Shown here: piece after piece, positions 25,243 through 34,344 of the stretch
How positions within the stretch are numbered: the stretch's first letter is position 1
How the letters are laid out: every line of letters starts with the position of its first letter
Source of the DNA: Thermoflexibacter ruber
GTDB taxonomy: Bacteria; Bacteroidota; Bacteroidia; Cytophagales; Thermoflexibacteraceae
Assembly (NCBI RefSeq): GCF_900113045.1
Contig: NZ_FONY01000037.1
Coordinates: 1 to 54,132, forward strand
Direction: 5' to 3'
DNA length: 54,132 nt
Notes under the pieces: model-generated
Databases searched by the model: none
Seen by the model: only the letters and a program-made list of their open reading frames with translations
Told to the model about the DNA's origin: nothing
Program-made: the position numbers and the translations under genes

Positions 25243-27230
25243 GATTGTTGGTTCATCAAGATATGGGCATTGAGGTACTTCCAAATCTGTGTACATTCGT
25301 ACCTGTCCCAAGTATTATTTTTTACTCTTTGTGCTACAAAATTAGCAATTAGCTTGCCATTCCAAAGAGGGCTTTGTAAAAAAGATTGGGAACAGACTGT
25401 ATCTAAGAGATATTCTTTGAGTTCGCCACTAAACCATTCATACAAGGGAGCAGAGAAGCCTATTTTCAAAGTCCTCTGTCTAATGCCTTCTGGAATAATG
25501 CCTTGCATGGCATCGCGGAGGATTTTTTTGGTAAAACCACCACCTATTTTGCTTTCCAAAGGCAAAGAAAAAATATAAGTAACTAACCGCCAATCCATAA
25601 AAGGCATTCGGATTTCTACTCCATGAGCAAGCGAGGTACGGTCAAAATTCCTTAGAATAGTAGGCAAAGTTGTTTCATGAAAAGTCTGATACAATACTTG
25701 GTCGGCAAGGGGAAGGTGTCCCGTTTCTACAGGTTTGTCTGTAAGACTTTCTAAATATAGTATTTGAAAATCAGGTAGCCATCTGGTATTTTCTATGTAT
25801 AAGACTTCATTAATTTCTTTTTTTAGTATCTTATTTTTCCAATCTTTATAAATACTTCTCAAGAAATGAGGTGTTAAGTTCTCGTATAAGAAGGTTTTGA
25901 GTTTGAAAGGAACTTTGTGGTTTTCTAATAATCTTTGTTTTGCTTTTTCTCTCTCTGCTATGGAGAACATTTGCAAATAAGTGGTTTCTATGTCTTGGGC
26001 AAATTGGGAATTACCTGCTTGCGTAGCTTGTTTGTAAGCCATTTTAACCAAATGAGGATAGCCTAAGAGCATTTCATCTACTCCATGCCCATCAAGGGAA
26101 ACCCTAATTCCGTCTTGCCTCATGGCTTTGTAAACAGCAGAGGAGGAGAATATAGGCGAGTCATAAATATGGTCAAACAACAAAGTACTTTCTATCAAAT
26201 TTTTGGAGATATTCTCTGCATCAGGGTATATGTACCTTGCCTCTCCCTGTGTATAATCTATTACTTGGTCTGCAAAGTGCTTTTCGTCTTGGGAAGTATT
26301 AGGAAAAACAGCAATGTATGCCCTTTGCCAATTTGTAGGTACTCTTTCAAAGCTGGTTTTTATGGCTTTTCGCAATTGATGTATGTTGCAGTAAATAGAC
26401 GAAGAGTCCAAGCCACCACTGAGGGCAGTACCAATAGGCACATCGCTACGTAGCCTTAGTAAGCAAGAATTATCAAAAATTTCCTTAAATTGGGTAACTT
26501 GGTCTTCGTATTTTTCTGGTACGCTTACCAAATTGTCTAAAGTATTCCACCACCTTTTTTGTTGGATAGAGTTTTGGTTAGGTCTGATAAAGAGATAATG
26601 CCCGCCAATGACTTGGTAAATATTCTCAAAAATAGTATGCCCTAAACTGTCCAAGTGCTGATTTTCTACGATTTCATGTTGAACTTTCTGATAATCAAAT
26701 CTTCTCTCAAAGCCTTCTAAATACTTGAAAGCAATAGTTTCGGAGGCAAAAGCAAAAAGTTGGTGAGGAATAAAGGTGTAATAAAGAGGAGAAATAGCAA
26801 ATCTATCTCTGGCTAAGAATAAAGATTTTTCCCAGCTATCCCAAATAGCAAAAGCCCACATTCCGTTGAATTTCATCAAGCAATCTACTCCCCAGTAATC
26901 CCATGCAGCCAAGATAATCTCTGTATCTGTATCGCTCAGAAATTTATAACCTTTGCCGATTAGCTCTTTGCGAAGCTCAATAAAATTGAAAATTTCTCCA
27001 TTGAAAGTAATCCAATACCTACCATTAGCATAGGTCATGGGCTGCTTGCCTCTCTCGCTCAAATCCAAAATAGATAAGCGACGATGCCCTAAAGCTAAGT
27101 GTGCTTCATTATCTATGTAAATTCCCTGCCCGTCAGGACCTCTATGCGACAACGAATTAGTAAAATCGACGATTTTTTCTTCAAAAATTGGCTGTTTGTC
27201 TAAATGCCAAACCCCCGTGATACCGCACAT
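25194..27230 (-). CDS. asnB: Glutamine-dependent asparagine-synthase-like amidotransferase
   Basis: 678 residues. Cys2 (MCGITG) is the glutaminase nucleophile, supported by SHRGPDGQG, FNGEIFNF and the TDTE block. The synthetase half has the ATP-pyrophosphatase loop ALSGGLDSS and a later SLDGHGVDEML. It is longer than housekeeping AsnB (about 550) and heads a glycan operon. Members in such clusters often amidate uronic acids rather than make asparagine, so conversion of the diacetamido-uronate to its uronamide is plausible. The sequence alone cannot separate the two roles; the gene symbol is by family. Confidence 0.85.
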   Translation of the reverse strand: MCGITGVWHLDKQPIFEEKIVDFTNSLSHRGPDGQGIYIDNEAHLALGHRRLSILDLSERGKQPMTYANGRYWITFNGEIFNFIELRKELIGKGYKFLSDTDTEIILAAWDYWGVDCLMKFNGMWAFAIWDSWEKSLFLARDRFAISPLYYTFIPHQLFAFASETIAFKYLEGFERRFDYQKVQHEIVENQHLDSLGHTIFENIYQVIGGHYLFIRPNQNSIQQKRWWNTLDNLVSVPEKYEDQVTQFKEIFDNSCLLRLRSDVPIGTALSGGLDSSSIYCNIHQLRKAIKTSFERVPTNWQRAYIAVFPNTSQDEKHFADQVIDYTQGEARYIYPDAENISKNLIESTLLFDHIYDSPIFSSSAVYKAMRQDGIRVSLDGHGVDEMLLGYPHLVKMAYKQATQAGNSQFAQDIETTYLQMFSIAEREKAKQRLLENHKVPFKLKTFLYENLTPHFLRSIYKDWKNKILKKEINEVLYIENTRWLPDFQILYLESLTDKPVETGHLPLADQVLYQTFHETTLPTILRNFDRTSLAHGVEIRMPFMDWRLVTYIFSLPLESKIGGGFTKKILRDAMQGIIPEGIRQRTLKIGFSAPLYEWFSGELKEYLLDTVCSQSFLQSPLWNGKLIANFVAQRVKNNTWDRYECTQIWKYLNAHILMNQQSWQIKKQEIAQLDLQS

Positions 27231-27416
27231 AAAAAGGGTATAAAGTTGTCTAATAAATAAATAGGGAAGTAGTAGCTGTGAGATTGATTTGTAGTTGAAT
27301 TTTTTTTGACAAAAATAATAAGGAAAACTTGTAAATTCAAAAGAAAAAATGATTCTAATGTATTTCTAATTTGTATGAAATCACATTACATTCTCTGTAC
27401 AGACAAAAAAAATGTG

Positions 27417-27424
27417 TATTTTTG
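27417..27424 (+). promoter_or_regulatory. Candidate -7 box before the DNA methyltransferase
   Basis: TATTTTTG fits TAnnTTTG and lies 23 bases before the ATG at 27448. It falls inside the extended reading frame that begins at 27412, which favours the later start. No -33 TTG at normal spacing. Confidence 0.4.
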
Positions 27425-27447
27425 ACAAAAAATTCAAAAGTGAAAGT

Positions 27448-28563
27448 ATGGATTTTACAGAAGTTTATCCTGAACAGGTGAAAACAGAAACACAGTGTGG
27501 ATTGTCTATTGCTTTCTTTCCTGACCTTCCTAATGAGTGGCAAATTAACTTAGAAAGTCGAAGGTACATAGGCAATAAAGCCAAGCTAAGCACATGGTTG
27601 TCTGATATTCTTCTTGAAAGCACCAATTATTACAAAGATTGTGATACCTTTTTTGATGTATTTGCTGGCACGGGTTGCATAGCAAAATCTATGTTTGCAA
27701 GTTTTAAAAAGGTGATTGTCAATGACATTCTGCACTCCAATCAAGTAATTTACAAAGCCTTTTTTCTAAAAACTGCATGGGACAAAGCAAAGGTTTTTAA
27801 TCTTTTAGATACTTATAATACGTTAAATACCAACAAACTGCCTGAAAATTATTTTTCTGAAAATTTTGGTGGAAAATTTTTTGACCATAAAAATGCAAAA
27901 TTGATTGGATACATTCGTGAAGACTTGGAGCAGAGAAAGCGAGAAGGCGAACTGAATGAAAAAGAGTTCTGTGTTTTGCTTGCTACACTTATTTATAATA
28001 TAGACAAAATAGCAAATACCTTAGGTCATTTTGACGCTTACATTAAAAAGCCAATTAGACATCAAACTTTGTACCTAAAATCCATACAACCAATTGAATT
28101 TGAAGGAATTGAAATTTATAGGGAAGATGCAAATGACTTGGTGCGAAAAGTGAAAGCAGACATTGCCTACATAGACCCACCCTACAATTCCCGACAGTAC
28201 AACCGCTTTTACCATATTTACGAAAACCTCACCGAATGGAAAAAACCTGAACTTTTTGGTGTAGCTTTGAAGCCAAAACCAGAGAACAGTAGTGTGTATT
28301 GCACCACCAAAGCAAAAGAGGCTTTTCAAGACTTGGTAGAAAACCTTGATGCCAAATACTTAGCAGTATCTTACAACAATACCTATAATGCAAAAAGCCA
28401 GTCTTCTGAAAATAAGATTAAATTAGTGGAAATTGAGGAAATTTTGAAAGCAAAAGGAGAAACAAAGGTTTTTGAGTGCGACCACCCTTATTTTAATACA
28501 GGAAAAACAGAATTTAATGAGCATAAGGAATTATTATTTATTTGTCAATCAATTAGAAACTAA
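27448..28563 (+). CDS. D12-class N6-adenine DNA methyltransferase
   Basis: About 371 residues from ATG 27448; ATG 27412 is the alternative and would place a -7-like box inside the gene. The order of motifs is that of D12 (Dam-like) enzymes: RRYIGNK (38-44, the RYxGxK block), SAM-binding DVFAGTG (70-76), a target-recognition region, then catalytic DPPY (243-246) with YNSRQYNRFYH after it. It methylates adenine N6; the recognition sequence cannot be read from the protein. No restriction gene adjoins it. The flanking genes (sugar operon, epimerase) are unrelated, which fits an acquired orphan or solitary methylase. Confidence 0.88.
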   Translation: MDFTEVYPEQVKTETQCGLSIAFFPDLPNEWQINLESRRYIGNKAKLSTWLSDILLESTNYYKDCDTFFDVFAGTGCIAKSMFASFKKVIVNDILHSNQVIYKAFFLKTAWDKAKVFNLLDTYNTLNTNKLPENYFSENFGGKFFDHKNAKLIGYIREDLEQRKREGELNEKEFCVLLATLIYNIDKIANTLGHFDAYIKKPIRHQTLYLKSIQPIEFEGIEIYREDANDLVRKVKADIAYIDPPYNSRQYNRFYHIYENLTEWKKPELFGVALKPKPENSSVYCTTKAKEAFQDLVENLDAKYLAVSYNNTYNAKSQSSENKIKLVEIEEILKAKGETKVFECDHPYFNTGKTEFNEHKELLFICQSIRN

Positions 28564-28618
28564 TCTCACATTGCGAAGCGTAGCCTATTCCCAAAGTAGC
28601 TATCAATAAAACTTAACA

Positions 28619-29689
28619 ATGAAAATCACTCATATTCGCATCATTAAGGAAAACTTAGCCCTCAGCCGCCCCTATTCCATTGCTTATCAGACAGTAAGCG
28701 AAGTAGAAAATATTTTGCTTGTCTTAGAAACAGATACAGGAGAGGTGGGCATAGGCAGTTCGGCTCCTTCTGAGCAGGTAGTAGGAGAGTCAGTAGAGCA
28801 AGCCTACCACACCTTGCAAACTCACGACTTTTCTTGGCTTATTGGCAAGGAAATCAAGTATTTCCAACAACTTTGCTACGAAGTATATCAGCGATTCCCC
28901 CAGAGCAAGGGAAGCCAAGTGGCTTTGGATATTGCCTTGCACGACCTTTATGCCAAGTTTGTAGGTAAACCTTTGGTAAAAATTTGGGGACAGAAAATCA
29001 TGTCTTTGCCGACATCTGTTACTATTGGCATCAAAAATATTCAAGAAACCATAGCAGAAGCTGAGGAGTATTTGGAAAAAGGTTTTCAAATCTTGAAAGT
29101 CAAATTAGGACTGGATGTAGAAGAAGACATAGAACGCTTGGTAAAGTTAAGGCGATGGGTAGGGAAAAGAATCAAAATTCGCATAGACCCTAATCAAGGA
29201 TATTCCTTACCACAATTTCTCGACTTTTATGAGAAAACAAAAAAGTTAGGCTTGGAACTCATAGAGCAGCCCCTTCCTGCAAATGCCATACAAGAAATGA
29301 GGAGTTTACCTCTTAAAATCAAAGCCAAGATTGCCGCTGACGAATCTTTGAAAGATGAGCTTAGTGCCTTTACCCTTGCCCAAAGACCTGTGGCTTGTGG
29401 GATTTTCAATATCAAATTGATGAAAAGTGGAGGGCTAACCGAAGCAAGAAAAATCATGCAAGTAGCTCGCCGCTCCTCTATGCAACTGATGTGGGGGTGC
29501 AACGATGAGAGTGTTATCAGTATCTCAGCCGCCTTGCACTTGGCTTTCTCCTCGGAACTTACGCATTACATAGACTTGGATGGCAGTTTTGACCTTGCCC
29601 ATGACATGGCAGTAGGGGGCTTTGTGCTTGACAAAGGACAAATGTTTTTAACTGAAGCAAAGGGTTTAGGAGTGCGATTAGTTTCATAA
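28619..29689 (+). CDS. Dipeptide epimerase of the enolase superfamily (L-Ala-D/L-Glu type)
   Basis: 356 residues. The KxK pair is Lys160/Lys162 (ILKVKLG); metal ligands are Asp190 (IDPNQGY), Glu216 (LIEQPLP) and Asp241 (AADES). Lys266 (NIKLMKSGG) is the opposite base, and the IDLDGSFDL block near the C terminus binds the dipeptide amino group in the epimerase group. It interconverts L-Ala-D-Glu and L-Ala-L-Glu in muropeptide recycling, although specificity varies in Bacteroidota. It follows the methyltransferase by 55 bases and converges on the membrane patatin gene. Confidence 0.88.
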   Translation: MKITHIRIIKENLALSRPYSIAYQTVSEVENILLVLETDTGEVGIGSSAPSEQVVGESVEQAYHTLQTHDFSWLIGKEIKYFQQLCYEVYQRFPQSKGSQVALDIALHDLYAKFVGKPLVKIWGQKIMSLPTSVTIGIKNIQETIAEAEEYLEKGFQILKVKLGLDVEEDIERLVKLRRWVGKRIKIRIDPNQGYSLPQFLDFYEKTKKLGLELIEQPLPANAIQEMRSLPLKIKAKIAADESLKDELSAFTLAQRPVACGIFNIKLMKSGGLTEARKIMQVARRSSMQLMWGCNDESVISISAALHLAFSSELTHYIDLDGSFDLAHDMAVGGFVLDKGQMFLTEAKGLGVRLVS

Positions 29690-29696
29690 GACTACC

Positions 29697-31940
29697 TCAC
29701 TGCTCCAGTAATTTCTTCAGTTTTTCCATAGAGGCTTTGTTATACTTGCAATGTATCATTTGGTTTATGCCTTCCTTTTCTTTGGCAGTTAGTCGCCAAC
29801 TCAAAGAAGCAGGTTGAGCAGACGGCGGGAGGTCTGCATTAGTCGGTTGCGCAAGCAGTTCTTCTAAATATTGAAACTCTACTAAACTCAACTTCCCTTC
29901 AAACCAAGTTGTAGCATATTCTAAATCAATCTCATTGCGCACATTTTGGATACGTGTTAAGTTGCCTAATACATCTTGTAAAGGACTAAATAAATAGTTC
30001 AAAAAGGTACGCTCTTGGTGCTTAGGGCTTATTTCTTTTTGTGTATCTCTGATAGAGAGAAAAATTACCCCAGAGGTATTGGCACTAATCCATTCTCTAA
30101 AAACATAAAGAAAACGTACTGCATTGTCTATCCCAAAATTGTCGATGAGTCCAGCGTCCATTATCTCCATTAGAGGCGAAGAGGGTAACAAGACATTAGG
30201 CGTAATATAAGGGAAGGTTGCATTCATTCGTAAAGCAGTTACAAAATGCAGGCTATCAGCATCTTGTTTTTCAAAAAATCGCCTAAACTCTATGCCTTTG
30301 ATGTTAGTAGGCAGCTCTTTTTTATCAAAACCTCCTACGGAAGTAAGGTAAGAAATATTTTGAGGAGAAATCAATAACTTTCTGCCATCATTGATGATAC
30401 AAGGGGAAATAATCATCATAGGAATCTTTGCTTGAGCCTCTGGCAACTGATAGTCTATCAGTCGTTTATCTAAAATATTTTCTGTGTCTGTGATGATTTT
30501 TCTTTCAAAAAAATAACTGCGGTCTTTGAAGTACGACTTGTCGCCATAGCTGACTTGTTGGAATCTAAAACCTAAGTCGCCCGTAAGTAAGGCAAAAATA
30601 AGAGGATTTAGGCGGTCTTTGGCGATGTTGTCCAAATATTTTCTGTTACTTATATTAATAGCTTGATTCTGTTGCTTTTGTAAGTACAACTCTCTAAAAT
30701 AGGCCGCTCCTATCATGCCTCCAGAAGCCCCTGTCATCAGCATAGTTTGATTTATTACTTTCTCTCCAAAGGCACTGTCTAAGGCTTGTAAGCATCGCAA
30801 AGTCCAGACGGAAGCTCGCTGCCCGCCTCCGCTACTACAAATGAAAATCATTTTAGGTTTTTGAGAGGCAGGAAATTTTGCCCGCCAATTTTCCAGTATT
30901 TGTGTAGTCGCTTTGAAGTCAGCTAAGTAGTTTTCTTCATTGGCTAAGTCTTTGATTCTTTTGAGCGAGTAATCTGCTTTTTTTCTGTAATCCAAACCAA
31001 ATGCTTGATTATAAGGTTTTTCTTTTCCTACTCTTAACAAACTTGTATTTAAAATAATCAGAATAAGAATAATAACAAAGCCCGACCAGCCCCTAAACCA
31101 ATACGAGATAGCCCCTACCAGCATCATTAACACTGAAATGAGAATCATACTACTTGCCGCTACGGGAATTTGCATATATTCCACATCTCTGAAAATGCCT
31201 AAGACCACCAAAAAAGCAAAAGAAACTGCCTGAATTACAAGAGCATTGAGTTGATTTTGGTCAAAAATTTTTAACAAATCTTCTTTGTTATAAGAATAAT
31301 TATAGCGAATTTTTTTCAAGTAAAAAGGCAGTTGAAAATAAGACTTTACTGTAATTCTATGGGTTTGTGTATAGGCTAATCTTTGCATGAGAAAAAAGCG
31401 ATTTACTTTATTGCGACGCAACCGCTTGTCCACATTCTCAGCTAAATGCTTGAAAATGTCTTTATTGGTATAGCGAAAATAAGTAAAAAATACCAAAAGC
31501 ATTCCTACTAAGCCTGAAACTAAACCCGCTACTTTGAACCAAACTTCGCCATAGCCATAGTCGTATTGGTATTTGATGAAGTTATATAGGTAAATCAGGG
31601 TAAAAAGCAAAGGAATCAGGCTGTTGTTGACACAAAACTTGGTAAAAGGTCGCCTAAGCGATGCCAAAAAGCCAAAGCGATGCCCTATCAGTATATAGCA
31701 GGTAATATGAAAAGACATGGACAAAATGCCCAAACCTGCTCCTACCAAGAAAAAACTGAAAAAATCTACTTTGCCTAAGTATTCCGCATCTAAAAAAAGA
31801 TAGGGAATCCCTAAGTCTTTGCCAAAATAGCCCATGACAATAGCTGTAAGCATTGCCCAGAGTAAAAGAAGCACTTGGCTCTTTTTCAAGTGATAAATAA
31901 GCAGTTGGATGGGGAAAGAATAAAAAAGTAAATGAAGCAT
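29697..31940 (-). CDS. Polytopic membrane protein with patatin-like lipase domain
   Basis: 747 residues. The first 300 hold about seven hydrophobic helices (for example 22-40, 60-88, 107-125, 137-155, 233-250, 260-280, 284-302). After a soluble linker, residues 362-605 carry the patatin set: the glycine-rich oxyanion stretch SSGGGQRAS (369-377), nucleophile Ser406 in TGASGG, and the catalytic Asp595 in DAGLIDNFG. It should be an inner-membrane lipid acyl hydrolase with the active domain in the cytoplasm. The substrate, probably phospholipid, is not known. It stands alone; the convergent epimerase gene ends 7 bases away. Confidence 0.82.
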   Translation of the reverse strand: MLHLLFYSFPIQLLIYHLKKSQVLLLLWAMLTAIVMGYFGKDLGIPYLFLDAEYLGKVDFFSFFLVGAGLGILSMSFHITCYILIGHRFGFLASLRRPFTKFCVNNSLIPLLFTLIYLYNFIKYQYDYGYGEVWFKVAGLVSGLVGMLLVFFTYFRYTNKDIFKHLAENVDKRLRRNKVNRFFLMQRLAYTQTHRITVKSYFQLPFYLKKIRYNYSYNKEDLLKIFDQNQLNALVIQAVSFAFLVVLGIFRDVEYMQIPVAASSMILISVLMMLVGAISYWFRGWSGFVIILILIILNTSLLRVGKEKPYNQAFGLDYRKKADYSLKRIKDLANEENYLADFKATTQILENWRAKFPASQKPKMIFICSSGGGQRASVWTLRCLQALDSAFGEKVINQTMLMTGASGGMIGAAYFRELYLQKQQNQAINISNRKYLDNIAKDRLNPLIFALLTGDLGFRFQQVSYGDKSYFKDRSYFFERKIITDTENILDKRLIDYQLPEAQAKIPMMIISPCIINDGRKLLISPQNISYLTSVGGFDKKELPTNIKGIEFRRFFEKQDADSLHFVTALRMNATFPYITPNVLLPSSPLMEIMDAGLIDNFGIDNAVRFLYVFREWISANTSGVIFLSIRDTQKEISPKHQERTFLNYLFSPLQDVLGNLTRIQNVRNEIDLEYATTWFEGKLSLVEFQYLEELLAQPTNADLPPSAQPASLSWRLTAKEKEGINQMIHCKYNKASMEKLKKLLEQ

Positions 31941-32017
31941 TGCGTATTGGTTATAGTATTAACAAGTCCTTAACAAAGTTTGAAAATTCATTAACAGCGA
32001 ATTTCGCCGTAGTACGT

Positions 32018-32025
32018 TATCTTTG
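32018..32025 (+). promoter_or_regulatory. Candidate -7 box of the DUF1573 gene
   Basis: TATCTTTG matches TAnnTTTG exactly, 80 bases before the ATG at 32106. No TTG at the standard -33 distance, so strength is uncertain. Confidence 0.5.
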
Positions 32026-32105
32026 TAGTATTCAAAATAAACATATTTTAAACCTAAAACAAATCTTGTACTTAATCTCTTAAATTTTTAAACAATTATT
32101 TTATC

Positions 32106-32528
32106 ATGAAAAAGTCAATGCTATTCACTTTCATTTTTGCACTTTTATTCAGTGCTGTAAGTTTTGCACAAACTAACAATGCACAAACTAAACCTGCTAA
32201 TGTTGCTGCTTTCCAATGGTTACAACCAGAAACTAAGGATTTTGGCAAGATTCCGCAAGGCACACCAGTAACTGCTACATTCAAGTTCAAAAATGCAGGT
32301 AAAATACCATTAGTGATTTCTAACGTACAGGCGTCTTGCGGTTGTACTACACCAGACTATAGCAAAGCTCCCATTGCTCCAGGGGAAACAGGCTTCGTGA
32401 TGGCTACTTACAATGCGGCAAGTCCTGGTTCTTTCTACAAAAATGTTACTGTAACTGCAAATGTAGAAGGTGGCTCTGTGGTATTGTACCTCAAAGGCGA
32501 AGTAGAGGCAAGGTCTGCTAATCAATAA
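32106..32528 (+). CDS. DUF1573 secreted protein
   Basis: 140 residues with a signal peptide ending at SFAQ (about 21). The mature part is a DUF1573 domain: FGKIPQGTPVTATFKFKNAG, then VISNVQASCGCTTPDYSKAPIAPGETG and a beta-rich end (YLKGEV). The Cys-Gly-Cys in ASCGCT is the hallmark of the family, which adopts an Ig/ASH-like fold in exported Bacteroidota proteins. No enzyme activity is known. It is monocistronic, bounded by a -7 box upstream and a strong palindrome downstream. Confidence 0.9.
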   Translation: MKKSMLFTFIFALLFSAVSFAQTNNAQTKPANVAAFQWLQPETKDFGKIPQGTPVTATFKFKNAGKIPLVISNVQASCGCTTPDYSKAPIAPGETGFVMATYNAASPGSFYKNVTVTANVEGGSVVLYLKGEVEARSANQ

Positions 32529-32554
32529 ACTTTGACCTGATAAAGAAATATACG

Positions 32555-32588
32555 TAAACCCTAAGGATTTATAAATCCTTAGGGTTTA
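32555..32588. terminator. Bidirectional terminator-like perfect palindrome
   Basis: TAAACCCTAAGGATTTA and its exact reverse complement abut, forming a 34-base perfect palindrome (up to 17 pairs, fewer with a loop). It lies 26 bases after the DUF1573 stop and 56 bases past the hemF stop, so it can end transcripts from both sides. Confidence 0.7.
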
Positions 32589-32644
32589 TGCTTTGGATTG
32601 TAAAATAGTTATACTTATTGGCTTACTTTTGTTTTCAAAGAGTG

Positions 32645-33553
32645 TTATATACTTAGCCAATCTATTCCTTTCCTTAATAAGGATTGTGTTTCTGCTTCAT
32701 TAGAATTAGGCTCAGGCTGATAGTTATACACCCAGTTGGCTTGAGGAGGAAGGCTCATCAAGATAGATTCCGTTCTGCCGTCAGTTTCTAAGCCAAACTT
32801 TGTCCCTCTATCCCATACCAAGTTAAATTCCACATATCTACCCCTACGTACCCGCTGCCAATGCAATTCTGCTGTGCTATATGGTAAGTCCTTGTTCTTG
32901 TGCATGAAGTAAGTGTAAATTGGAGCGAATGCAAGCCCTACTTCTTTGACAAAATCAAAAAGTTGTTTTTTGGAAAAGCCTGTTTTCCCCTCATTCAAGT
33001 AGTCAAAAAATATCCCTCCTACTCCTCGGGTTTCGTTGCGATGTTTGAGAAAGAAATAATCGTCTGCCCATTTTTTGTACTCAGGATAAAAGTTTGTGTG
33101 GTACTTATCGCAAACTGCCTTTAACTGCTCGTGAAACCAGCGTGCATCAGCCTTGTCTATATAGTGCGGAGTGAGGTCTATGCCTCCTCCAAACCACCAA
33201 GTACCATGGCTCATCTCAAAGTACCTGACGTTCATGTGGATAATAGGTATCATAGGGCTGACGGGGTGCAAGACAATAGAAACCCCTGTGGCAAAGAAAG
33301 TAATTTTGTCATTTGTTGGCAGATTCATCATTTGCAGGAGCTTTTCAGACATTTCTCCGTACACTGCGGAGAAGTTTACGCCTCCTTTCTCTAAAATATG
33401 TCCATTTTGAATGATGCGAGAGCGTCCTCCACCGCCGCCTTGTCTTTCCCAAAGGTCTTCTTGGAATTGGGCTTTGCCGTCTGCTTTTTCCAATGCTTGA
33501 CAAATCTGGTCTTGTAGTCCTTGAAACCAAGTGGCTATTTGATTTTTATTCAT
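32645..33553 (-). CDS. hemF: Oxygen-dependent coproporphyrinogen III oxidase
   Basis: 302 residues, the normal HemF length. Diagnostic blocks are GGGGGRSRI (39-47), GVNFSAVYG, the HMNVRYFE strand, TWWFGGGIDLTP, GGIFFDYL and the late RRGRYVEFNLVWDRGTKFGL. It decarboxylates two propionates of coproporphyrinogen III to vinyls with O2 in heme synthesis. Presence of the O2-dependent form agrees with an aerobic or microaerobic organism with the cbb3 oxidase further along. It is transcribed alone; no other heme gene adjoins it. Confidence 0.97.
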   Translation of the reverse strand: MNKNQIATWFQGLQDQICQALEKADGKAQFQEDLWERQGGGGGRSRIIQNGHILEKGGVNFSAVYGEMSEKLLQMMNLPTNDKITFFATGVSIVLHPVSPMIPIIHMNVRYFEMSHGTWWFGGGIDLTPHYIDKADARWFHEQLKAVCDKYHTNFYPEYKKWADDYFFLKHRNETRGVGGIFFDYLNEGKTGFSKKQLFDFVKEVGLAFAPIYTYFMHKNKDLPYSTAELHWQRVRRGRYVEFNLVWDRGTKFGLETDGRTESILMSLPPQANWVYNYQPEPNSNEAETQSLLRKGIDWLSI

Positions 33554-33661
33554 AAAATTGGGTATGTGTGCAAATTTTCAATTATGCAAAACTATTCATT
33601 TTTTTCATATCAAAGTATTTGATTTTATTCTCAGTGTGCCAAACTTTCATGCACATTTTTA

Positions 33662-33669
33662 TATATTTG
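33662..33669 (+). promoter_or_regulatory. Candidate -7 box for the 33715 membrane protein gene
   Basis: TATATTTG is an exact TAnnTTTG match, 45 bases before the ATG. The matching -33 element is not clear. Confidence 0.45.
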
Positions 33670-33714
33670 TAAAAGTGCAGTTTTACCAATTCAATTTTTT
33701 AACATTATACGACT

Positions 33715-34278
33715 ATGAAAGAAGAACAAATTTTGCCTATCCCTGCCAATATGGAAGTAGAGGAATTTAGAAACTCCTTGACTATCAAGTACAAATGGAG
33801 CAAACTCATGGGTTATGCCTTATTAGTTTTCTCAGTAATATGGAACAGCTTTATCTTTTTTGGCTTCATTATGAATATGATACAAGACGGATTGCCGTTT
33901 TTTGTCTATATATTTATGTTGCCTTTTATAGGGGTAGGTGTCTTTATGTTCTATTACGGCTTAGCAGGTATTATGAACCAAACTATTATCACGGTTTCTT
34001 TTGATAGTGTCAATGTAAAACATACTCCTCTACCTTGGGTAGGAAATAAAGAGATTTTCAAGTACGATATAAAACAACTTTATGTAAAACAGCACATTCA
34101 CAGAGGGAAAAATGGCACTTCTTATACTTACAGTGTCAATATCATAGATAAAGCCAATAAAGACATCAAATTGGTAGATAATTTGCAAAACCCTTCCGAA
34201 GCAAGTTTTATTGAGAAGAAAATGGAGCAGTTTCTGAAAATAGAAGATAAGCCTGTAAGTGGGGAATACAAAGGCTAA
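33715..34278 (+). CDS. Uncharacterised membrane protein with two helices
   Basis: 187 residues. There is a short cytoplasmic N terminus, two membrane helices (about 32-54 and 61-83), then a C-terminal beta-rich soluble part. ITVSFDSVNVKHTPLPWVGNKEIFKYDIKQLYVKQH reads like the strands of a small PH/bPH-like fold, and the end is helical and acidic (EASFIEKKMEQFL). I do not recognise a named family. It is a single gene with its own -7 box and a strong terminator shared with dnaK. Confidence 0.65.
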   Translation: MKEEQILPIPANMEVEEFRNSLTIKYKWSKLMGYALLVFSVIWNSFIFFGFIMNMIQDGLPFFVYIFMLPFIGVGVFMFYYGLAGIMNQTIITVSFDSVNVKHTPLPWVGNKEIFKYDIKQLYVKQHIHRGKNGTSYTYSVNIIDKANKDIKLVDNLQNPSEASFIEKKMEQFLKIEDKPVSGEYKG

Positions 34279-34284
34279 AAATAA

Positions 34285-34324
34285 AAGAAAATCGCTTTGG
34301 CAGAAATGCCAAAGCGATTTTCTT
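34285..34324. terminator. Bidirectional terminator between the membrane protein gene and dnaK
   Basis: An 18-base-pair perfect stem with a GAAA loop (34303-34306); the stem core is TCGCTTTGGCA / TGCCAAAGCGA. A-rich and T-rich flanks on both sides give U-rich tails in both directions. It starts 7 bases after the plus-strand stop and 21 bases past the dnaK stop. Confidence 0.85.
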
Positions 34325-34344
34325 ATTTTAAATTTCAGTAATGC

